Source: an uncultured Oscillibacter sp. (GTDB lineage Bacteria; Bacillota_A; Clostridia; Oscillospirales; Oscillospiraceae). Taken from it: DNA of 6,777 nt. Positions 1-5,776 of the stretch are shown here, piece after piece. Numbering within the stretch: the first letter of the stretch is position 1; each line of letters opens with the position of its first letter. Both the position numbers and the translations under genes were made by a program. The DNA is taken from positions 1 to 6,777 of the forward strand of contig CABQCB010000097.1 in NCBI GenBank assembly GCA_902462475.1, read 5' to 3'. The notes below the pieces were generated by a model. It had not been told where the DNA came from and did no database searches. It saw only the letters and a list, made by a program, of their open reading frames with translations.

Positions 1-1
1 G

Positions 2-1618
2 GAGCCCATCAAAGTGGCGCTCTCGCCGGAGGGCACGCGGGCGGCGGTATTGACCAGCGGACAGGTAACCGTATTCGACTGTGAAAGTGGCAGCCAGCTG
101 GCGGCCCTTCCGGCGGAAACTTCCGCTCTGGCCGATTTGGTATTTGCGGATGAGGATACGCTCCTCTACGCCGGAGACGGCGCCCTGCGGTGCTTTGACT
201 TGGCCGCGGGAAAAGAACGGTGGGCTGGCAAGGCTGCTACGGCGATTTCCCTTTCCGCAGACGGAACTGCGGTGGCAGCCGTATATAAAGACGAGAATGT
301 GGCTGCGGTCTACGATGTGGCCACCGGTACGGCAGAGCGGGCGGTGACCTTTGGGGAAAAGCATCAGGCGGTACTGCCCAATGATGTGTTTGCAGATCCG
401 GAAGACAATCTCCTGGCCCTGGACGAAACAGGACAGTGGCTGGCGGCCAGCTTTTCCGACGGCTCTTTGACCGTGTTCAGTTTGCAGGACAGCGAAAACG
501 ACCTGGTGCTCTTTGATACCTCCGATTATACCCACTTTGAGGGAGGGTTCCAGGGACAGTACTTTGCTTTTTCCGCCACCAGCGACACCGAGTCGGTGTT
601 TGCGGTGATCGACCTTGAAAATATGGCTCAGACCGGCGGCTTTGCCGGCGCACGGCCCTTCCATGTACAGGCGGACGAGAGCGGCATCTACGTGTGTACC
701 GATAACATTCTGGTGCGGCTCCACCCGGTGACGGGAGAGCAAACGGAGGTGGCCTATACCGACGCGGACATCACTTCCTTTGCCCGCTCCGGCGCCTACA
801 CCCTCACGGCCACAGACGACGGCTGCTGCACCATCTTTGACAGCGGCGCCCGCCGGATCCAGACGCGGACGGAGGGCGGCCCCTGGGATTTTGTCCAGGT
901 GGCGGGAGATTTTGCTATGACAGCCAGCCGGGACCGGCAGTCCGTGGAGCTGCTGCGGCTGGAGAACCACCCGGAGGCCCAGTTGGCAGCCTATGATCCG
1001 GACTATTCCCACAATGAGGCCCGCATCAGTGCCGACGGCGCCACGGTGATGCTCTTCCGTTACGATGCCTTCCGTATCTGTGGGATGGACGGCAGTGTGG
1101 TAGCGGATGTGGAGGTCCCGGACGCGGAGCAGGTCTACGACCAGCAATTCCGCCGGGAGGGGCAGGAGAGCTGGCTGGAGGTCATCTATAACGACGGCAC
1201 TATCCGCCGTTACAGCGCCGCTGACGGCACCCTGCTCTCTGAGGAACAGGGTGCGGAGCCGGACCGGACGCTGTATGAGGAATTTTTCACAGACCATCTG
1301 AAAATTACCTCACCGCTTCACGGTACCCCTGTGGCTTATGATCGGGAGACCGGAGAGCTGGTGCGGGAGCTGGAGCCGGACGCATATTTGACCTATGTCA
1401 CCCAGGTGGGAGACTATGTGGTGACAGAATACATCTCCGCCCAGGGACAGCGCTACGGATTACTGCTGGACGGACAATGCCGGACACTGGCGGAGCTGCC
1501 GGACCTTTGTGACATCTTGGCAGACGGGACACTGGTGTTTGATGATATGCGGGGAAATCTGCGGCAGTGCCGCATTTATTCCATGCAGGAGCTGCTGACT
1601 CTTGCAGATCAACGTTAA
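2..1618 (+). CDS. Beta-propeller (WD40/PQQ-like repeat) protein, C-terminal part; 5' end outside window
   Basis: The frame is open from base 2 to the TAA at 1616-1618 (538 codons). A GTG at 14-16 lies in frame, but it has no ribosome binding site and falls inside a repeat (IKVALSPEGTRAAV), so the gene very probably starts upstream. The protein is built of blade-like units roughly 40 residues apart. Each has an 'xSxDGxxxA' strand followed by a strand such as VTVFDCESG, LRCFDLAAGKERW, AAVYDVATG, LTVFSLQD, FAVIDLEN, LVRLHPVTGE, CTIFDSG, FRICGMDGS, RRYSAADG or VAYDRETGEL. About twelve such units are visible, enough for one large or two ordinary propellers. WD40/PQQ-like propellers usually act as protein-interaction platforms; no catalytic residues can be assigned. 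No signal peptide or membrane span is seen in this part, so its cell location is unknown. The tail (CRIYSMQELLTLADQR) looks like a helical cap after the last blade. It is followed after 12 bases by the SLH gene, which implies an operon. The propeller fold is fairly sure; the function is unknown. Confidence 0.82.
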   Translation, partial: EPIKVALSPEGTRAAVLTSGQVTVFDCESGSQLAALPAETSALADLVFADEDTLLYAGDGALRCFDLAAGKERWAGKAATAISLSADGTAVAAVYKDENVAAVYDVATGTAERAVTFGEKHQAVLPNDVFADPEDNLLALDETGQWLAASFSDGSLTVFSLQDSENDLVLFDTSDYTHFEGGFQGQYFAFSATSDTESVFAVIDLENMAQTGGFAGARPFHVQADESGIYVCTDNILVRLHPVTGEQTEVAYTDADITSFARSGAYTLTATDDGCCTIFDSGARRIQTRTEGGPWDFVQVAGDFAMTASRDRQSVELLRLENHPEAQLAAYDPDYSHNEARISADGATVMLFRYDAFRICGMDGSVVADVEVPDAEQVYDQQFRREGQESWLEVIYNDGTIRRYSAADGTLLSEEQGAEPDRTLYEEFFTDHLKITSPLHGTPVAYDRETGELVRELEPDAYLTYVTQVGDYVVTEYISAQGQRYGLLLDGQCRTLAELPDLCDILADGTLVFDDMRGNLRQCRIYSMQELLTLADQR

Positions 1619-1624
1619 GGAGGG
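1617..1624 (+). promoter_or_regulatory. Shine-Dalgarno of the SLH gene, overlapping the upstream stop codon
   Basis: AAGGAGGG sits six bases before the ATG at 1631, an ideal spacing, and decides that start. Its first two bases are the last two of the TAA stop of the propeller gene (TAAGGAGGG). Ribosomes finishing the upstream gene therefore stop on the start signal of the next one, an arrangement compatible with translational coupling or re-initiation. Confidence 0.85.
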
Positions 1625-1630
1625 ACCCAT

Positions 1631-4600
1631 ATGAGAAAATGGAAGCAGGGACTGGCATCGCTCCTGGCTGTGATGATGCTGGTCTCGGCTCTGCCTGCCA
1701 CAGCACTGGCGGCAGAGGAGACAGGGCAGCAGGAACCGATCCTGACCCTGGAGGAGCCCACGGTCGAGGGAAATACTCCCGCAGAGGAGGAGCCCACGGT
1801 CGAGGAGGACGCTCCCGCAGAGGAGGAGCCTACGGTCGAGGAGGACACTCCCGCAGAGGAGGAGCCCACGGTCGAGGAGGATACTTCCGCTGAGGAGGAA
1901 GTCGTCTACAATCTGCTCAACTGCCCGGTTACTGTGGGCAGCGATGAGACCCGGGCAGAGGAATATGCCTACGCACTGTTCGATGAGGAGGGCAACTACA
2001 CCATCCCTCTGGAGGACAACGCCTTCTTCCCCTATGAGGTGCAGTTCACCTATGACGGGGAAACCTGGACGGAATGGTTCATGGACCCGGCGGACACGGT
2101 GGATGTGGGGGGCCATGAGTTCTCCGTTGCCTCGGAACAGACCGATCCGTCTGTTCTGACCCAGATCGGCGTGACGGTGGGCGGCGAGTACATCCCTGCC
2201 TACCCGGAGGAAAAGGAGTTTTCCGACCTGCCTTCCATCACCCCGGCCAGCCTGCTGCCTCTGCCGGAGGAGTATGTCAGCCTGGACATGCGCGGGTACT
2301 TTGCCGAGGAGCTGAAGGAAGTGGAGGTCACCACCGTCCTGGCGGGCGAGGCCACGCTGGAGGCGGACGACCTGGTGGTCTGGGCCAAGGAGTATGACAG
2401 CGACGATTTCTCCATCATGGGGGCGGATGGAACGTTGGATCTTTCACCCTCTGATAGCTATAACAACTATGTCTACTTTGACCTGATCGTGGGCAACGCG
2501 GACCAGCTGGACATGGAGAATAACACGCTGTACAACGTGACAGTGGAGGTTTCTCCGGAGTATGATCTTCTGACGGGCAGTGCCTATACCGCCGATGGGC
2601 AGGAGATCCCCCTGCTGGATGATCCCTATTATTCTCCCGTTTGGATGACCTACGCCGATGGCCGGGAATTTGCCCGTCTGCGGATGGAAGTGAGTACGGA
2701 CGACAATATCTGGGACGGACAGAGCGAAGCCAAGGTCAAACTGGCAAAAGGAACGTCAGACTTCAGCGATTTGGCGATGGAGGTCTACACCGGCAGTTAC
2801 TTCACCTTGGAGGAACTGGACGCTGCTGTCGACGCCGGGACCACTCAGAATGTGACGGCCGAGATCGTGGACGGTACGGGCTATCTGGCTGACTATACAA
2901 GCGACGACGGCTGCAAACTGACTGCCCGCTGGCTGCGGGACGGGAAGGCGATAGCAGTCCGACCCATGTATGTGGAGCTGTCTGTGGTTGGAGAAAGCTG
3001 GAGCTATTCCGGCATGAAAGACGACGAGGGAATGATCGTCTCTACCTGGGATGACAGCTATTATGATGAGGTCCAGAGAGTCAGCGTCATCGAATATAAA
3101 GCCAGAGAGGGGTATGCCGTGGACGGTGACTACTTCTTCTCCATGACGTATAACCGCAACGGCACGCAGGTGAGCGACGCCGCGGAGTATATCTCCGCCT
3201 ACGTGGGCTTCTACCGTACCCTGGAGGAAGCGGCCGGTCAGACCGATATTGCCGCCCAGCTCTTCGGCACCGGATACAAGGCCAAGTATAACGGAGACGG
3301 TGTGACCTTCTCCATCTTCACGAAAGACGGATCCATTGCGTTCCGTAACAAGATCGTTCTGCTGCCCTATGAGCCGGAAGTGGCTGAGGAGCCGGAGCCG
3401 GGCCAGGAGGATACCTACTTCCATGTGGACGGCGCCTCCAAGCAGGGCGAGCCCGACTATGCTGCCGGCGAATACCGGGCGTGGGTCATGCCCGCTGATG
3501 TGGACGGCTATTACTACGGCTATCCCGACGGTGAGATGAACTTCGGCTGCCAGACGGTATTTTTGACAGATGGAATGAGAGATCCTGTAGTAGATGCGGA
3601 GATCTATCCCGAATTCACCTTGGGTGCCGGCGTCAAGGCCTATGCCGGACATAATGGCGCCAGCGGCGTGGAGCAGGTGAGCCGCGTCAGCTCTGTTCCC
3701 TTCGTTTCTGGCCAGGCGGTGCAGTATTCTGCCACCTCCGGCAGCCAGACCCTGAAAAACTACTGGGTGACCTTCGTCACGCCTCAGGACGGCGCAAAGC
3801 TCTATGTCAACGCCGCCAACGTGCAGGAGACCTGGGATGAAGAGACCGGCCTTCCTGTTCGGGAAGTGTATCTTGACAGCTTCCACGACTACCACCACGA
3901 TGTGTTCTTTGCCAATATCGGCGACGAGGAGCTCCAGGGACTGTCTGTTACGCTGGAAAATGCTCAGAATGTGCAGCTGGACGAGTACTGGACCATCCGG
4001 GAGAACTCCGTGGCCAAGCTGGGTGCATTCGACAGCGTCTACAACATGGACAACATCGCCAAGATCCGCCTGGAGCCTATCCGGGACGAAAACGGCGAGG
4101 TGCAGGCTGGCGAGGTCAGCGGCACGCTGGTCATCAAGGCCGATATGGGAACCCCCGCCGATCCCTCGGATGATCAGGAAGTGCGCATCAAGCTGGTGGG
4201 TACTGCGGGTGCAGAGAAGATCACCACGGACGAGATCGTCGGCGGTGTTAAATATGTGCCCTATGCCAGCGTGATCCAGACCAATGTCATGGGCGCGTCC
4301 GACGCAGTACGCTTCCGGGTTGTTTCCGGCAGCCTGCCGGAGGGCATCACCCTTTTTGAAAACGGAAAGCTCTATGGCGTTCCTATGGAAATGGGAAGCT
4401 TCACCTTTACTGTACGGGCTGACTTCACCCGCTCCGGGCGCTATGAAGAAAAGGAATTTACCTTGGAGATCCTGACCAACAGCGATACCAACGTGGAAGG
4501 CTCCACCGATATGGGCTATGAGCTGCTGGATCGTGTTCCTGCGGAGCTGACCTCCTATGAGGATCAGGTGTTCCGTTCTCAGGGCACCTACGGTGAGTTC

Positions 4601-5422
4601 TGCAAGTTCTATCTGGACGGCCGTGAGCTGGTGGAAGGTGAGGACTTCAAGTCCGAAGAGGGCAGCACCAAGATCACCATTTATGCCCAGACCTTCCGCG
4701 ATGCCGGCAGGGGGACACACACCATCGCTGCTGAGTTCCGTACCGACAAGAGCGATACCAACACGGTGAAGAAGGCCGCCCAGAACTATCGCGTTTCCGG
4801 CGGTTCCAGCGGCGGTTCCGGCAGCTCCAAGCCTGAAACCAAGCCTCAGGTGCCTGCCACAGCAGCCGATATTTTCCGCGATATTTCCGCAAATGACTGG
4901 TTCTATTCTGATGTGAACTGGGCCTATCAGAACAAGCTGATGATCGGAGTCACCAGCAATACGTATGTTCCTTACGGACTCATTTCTCCCGCTACGGCAG
5001 TGACTGTGCTGGCCCGGATGGATCAGGTGGATCTGGACGATTATGCGGCTGCCAGCTATCCTCAGATCGACGCCGGCCAGTGGTACACCAACGCTGCCAA
5101 CTGGGCCATGGAGAGCGGTCTGCTGACCGATGAGCACTTCACCGGCCAGCCCCCCATTGCCCGTGCCAAACTTGCTGTGATGCTGGTGAAGTATCTCCGG
5201 CACAGCGGTGTGGACTGCACGTTGACCGGGGACCCGGTAGTCTTTGCTGATGCCTCTTTGATGACCCAGGAGGAGAACGATGCGTTCCAGGTGCTCTATC
5301 AGTTCGGCATCTTCAAGGGTGTGGGCAACTACTACATGGATCCTCAGGGATCCACGACCCGCGCACAGCTGGCGGTCCTGCTGCACCGCTTGTCTGTATT
5401 TGCCGGGGATCAGACTGTGTGA
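1631..5422 (+). CDS. Secreted SLH-domain surface protein with acidic repeat spacer and Ig-like modules
   Basis: Complete gene, 1263 residues, ATG at 1631 with a near-perfect ribosome binding site, TGA at 5420-5422. Residues 1-27 form a Sec signal peptide: basic MRKWK start, Leu/Ala/Val/Met core, probable cleavage after ALPATALA. Residues 41-88 are four 12-residue acidic repeats (EEPTVEEDTPAE type). Residues 131-166 (FFPYEVQFTYDG...WF...VDVGGHEFSV) resemble a segment I associate with large clostridial surface proteins; I cannot name the family. A long, mostly beta, unassigned ectodomain follows. Residues 873-948 fit a He_PIG/cadherin-like Ig fold (SGSLPEGITL..NGKLYGVP..MGSFTFTV). Residues 987 to about 1040 fit a CBM_X2-like module (FYLDGRELVEGEDF, GSTKITI, GTHTIAAEF). 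A Gly/Ser linker (1056-1066) leads to three SLH motifs (about 1080-1130, 1143-1190, 1204-1256). SLH domains bind pyruvylated secondary wall polysaccharide, so the protein is probably held non-covalently on the wall with its N-terminal part exposed. No enzymatic motif is recognised, and the ligand is unknown. It follows the propeller gene in a probable operon and ends before the terminator at 5515. Confidence 0.93.
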   Translation: MRKWKQGLASLLAVMMLVSALPATALAAEETGQQEPILTLEEPTVEGNTPAEEEPTVEEDAPAEEEPTVEEDTPAEEEPTVEEDTSAEEEVVYNLLNCPVTVGSDETRAEEYAYALFDEEGNYTIPLEDNAFFPYEVQFTYDGETWTEWFMDPADTVDVGGHEFSVASEQTDPSVLTQIGVTVGGEYIPAYPEEKEFSDLPSITPASLLPLPEEYVSLDMRGYFAEELKEVEVTTVLAGEATLEADDLVVWAKEYDSDDFSIMGADGTLDLSPSDSYNNYVYFDLIVGNADQLDMENNTLYNVTVEVSPEYDLLTGSAYTADGQEIPLLDDPYYSPVWMTYADGREFARLRMEVSTDDNIWDGQSEAKVKLAKGTSDFSDLAMEVYTGSYFTLEELDAAVDAGTTQNVTAEIVDGTGYLADYTSDDGCKLTARWLRDGKAIAVRPMYVELSVVGESWSYSGMKDDEGMIVSTWDDSYYDEVQRVSVIEYKAREGYAVDGDYFFSMTYNRNGTQVSDAAEYISAYVGFYRTLEEAAGQTDIAAQLFGTGYKAKYNGDGVTFSIFTKDGSIAFRNKIVLLPYEPEVAEEPEPGQEDTYFHVDGASKQGEPDYAAGEYRAWVMPADVDGYYYGYPDGEMNFGCQTVFLTDGMRDPVVDAEIYPEFTLGAGVKAYAGHNGASGVEQVSRVSSVPFVSGQAVQYSATSGSQTLKNYWVTFVTPQDGAKLYVNAANVQETWDEETGLPVREVYLDSFHDYHHDVFFANIGDEELQGLSVTLENAQNVQLDEYWTIRENSVAKLGAFDSVYNMDNIAKIRLEPIRDENGEVQAGEVSGTLVIKADMGTPADPSDDQEVRIKLVGTAGAEKITTDEIVGGVKYVPYASVIQTNVMGASDAVRFRVVSGSLPEGITLFENGKLYGVPMEMGSFTFTVRADFTRSGRYEEKEFTLEILTNSDTNVEGSTDMGYELLDRVPAELTSYEDQVFRSQGTYGEFCKFYLDGRELVEGEDFKSEEGSTKITIYAQTFRDAGRGTHTIAAEFRTDKSDTNTVKKAAQNYRVSGGSSGGSGSSKPETKPQVPATAADIFRDISANDWFYSDVNWAYQNKLMIGVTSNTYVPYGLISPATAVTVLARMDQVDLDDYAAASYPQIDAGQWYTNAANWAMESGLLTDEHFTGQPPIARAKLAVMLVKYLRHSGVDCTLTGDPVVFADASLMTQEENDAFQVLYQFGIFKGVGNYYMDPQGSTTRAQLAVLLHRLSVFAGDQTV
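1751..1894 (+). repeat. Four tandem 36-bp coding repeats (12-residue acidic spacer)
   Basis: Exactly four in-frame 36-base units at 1751-1786, 1787-1822, 1823-1858 and 1859-1894. They encode EEPTVEGNTPAE, EEPTVEEDAPAE, EEPTVEEDTPAE and EEPTVEEDTSAE. Each unit begins GAGGAGCC(C/T)ACGGTCGAG, and the copies differ at only a few bases, so the repeat arose by recent duplication and is probably length-variable between strains. The Glu/Pro/Thr composition predicts an extended, highly negative stalk just behind the signal peptide. The repeat keeps other frames on both strands open, which explains several spurious overlapping frames here. Confidence 0.93.
4868..5398 (+). other. Three SLH motifs (cell-wall anchoring region of the surface protein)
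   Basis: This covers residues 1080-1256 of the SLH protein. Motif 1 begins DIFRDISANDWFYSDVNWAY, the classic 'F.D....W....V..A...G' pattern. Motif 2 has YPQIDAGQWYTNAANWAMESGLL. Motif 3 has VFADASLM...AFQVLYQFGIFKGV. The usual ITRAE motif that helps bind wall polysaccharide is SPAT in motif 1, ARAK in motif 2 and TRAQ in motif 3, so only the last is near consensus. Three motifs is the usual number for a functional anchor. Confidence 0.88.
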
Positions 5423-5514
5423 GCGAAGATTGCCGGTCCCCGGACGGGTACCCGTAAGAAAGTAATGCAGACCCCGTGATACGTACGGTATTCGTCAGGA
5501 GGGATTCGCCAACA

Positions 5515-5560
5515 AAAAATAAGCGATACTTGGTTTTTCGGCCAGGTATCGCTTATTTTT
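5515..5560 (+). terminator. Intrinsic (rho-independent) terminator after the SLH gene, possibly bidirectional
   Basis: Left arm 5515-5533 and right arm 5542-5560 pair over 19 positions around an 8-base loop (TTTTTCGG). The only imperfection is T5530 facing G5545, a permitted G-U pair in + strand RNA. The stem ends in A5 on the left and T5 on the right, giving the U-tract on the + strand. The opposite strand also ends in a T-run (complement of 5514-5519), but there the imperfection becomes an A-C mismatch, so the + strand is the better fit. It lies about 90 bases after the SLH stop and should end the propeller-SLH transcript. Confidence 0.9.
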
Positions 5561-5623
5561 ACCGTGAGGCGGAGACGACTGCGGAAGGACGGCCTTCAGC
5601 GCGACACACCTTCGCGAGATCCC

Positions 5624-5657
5624 GCCGGTCCGCTTTCCTGCCGGGAAGCGGACCGGC
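5624..5657 (+). promoter_or_regulatory. GC-rich 15-bp leader hairpin upstream of the kinase gene
   Basis: GCCGGTCCGCTTTCC (5624-5638) pairs with GGGAAGCGGACCGGC (5643-5657) around a four-base loop TGCC. The single non-Watson-Crick position (T5636-G5645) is a G-U wobble only on the + strand. No T-run follows (AAACAAAAGC does), so it is not an ordinary terminator. It could be a 5' leader structure, an RNA-stability element or a protein-binding site. The hairpin is certain as an inverted repeat; its function is unknown. Confidence 0.55.
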
Positions 5658-5763
5658 AAACAAAAGCAGCCATCATCAGCCGACCGTCCGGGGGAAGATG
5701 GCAGAATGGCCCGCCTGCTGGAACTGCCGGTCCGGAAGCGAGCGGATGCCCGATTACGACACA

Positions 5764-5770
5764 GGGAGAG
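5764..5770 (+). promoter_or_regulatory. Shine-Dalgarno of the kinase gene
   Basis: GGGAGAG at 5764-5770 ends six bases before the ATG at 5777. No other in-frame start codon was found in the sequence just upstream, and kinase homology (YEIRSVIGRGG) begins at residue 9, the usual distance from the N-terminus in bacterial Ser/Thr kinases. Both points support this start. Confidence 0.75.
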
Positions 5771-5776
5771 ACCACT

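Larger units (their letters stand above)
5423..5776 (+). other. 354-bp intergenic region between SLH gene and kinase gene
   Basis: No credible gene lies here. In order it holds a short palindrome CGGGTACCCG (5445-5454), a strong terminator (5515-5560), a small hairpin GAAGG-ACGG-CCTTC (5584-5597), a 15-bp GC-rich hairpin (5624-5657) and the kinase ribosome binding site (5764-5770). The octamer GCCGGTCC occurs at 5432, 5624 and 5726, with its reverse complement at 5650. I searched for TTGACA/TATAAT-like pairs and found none convincing, so the kinase promoter is unassigned. It could be non-canonical, or the kinase could depend on read-through. Confidence 0.75.

Noticed and set aside
14..16. GTG at 14 as the true start of the propeller gene
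   Set aside because: No ribosome binding site precedes it, the frame is open to the window edge, and the preceding codons (EPIK) read as the normal run-up to a propeller strand.
1751..1894. CRISPR array as an explanation of the 36-bp repeats
   Set aside because: The units are directly adjacent with no spacers, and they are in frame inside a coding sequence.
1460..2116. Minus-strand and alternate-frame open frames over the acidic repeat (also 1567-1893 + and 1615-1869 -)
   Set aside because: Their repetitive Gly/Arg/Ser/Leu translations simply mirror the 36-bp repeat, which happens to contain no stop in several frames.
2756..5386. Very long open frame on the minus strand (876 codons) opposite the SLH gene
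   Set aside because: It lies wholly antisense to a gene with a clear signal peptide, SLH domains and ribosome binding site. Its translation is rich in His, Gly, Val and Leu without domain character, as expected for a mirror frame of GC-rich coding DNA.
5624..5657. Second terminator
   Set aside because: The stem is strong, but no T-run follows on either strand.
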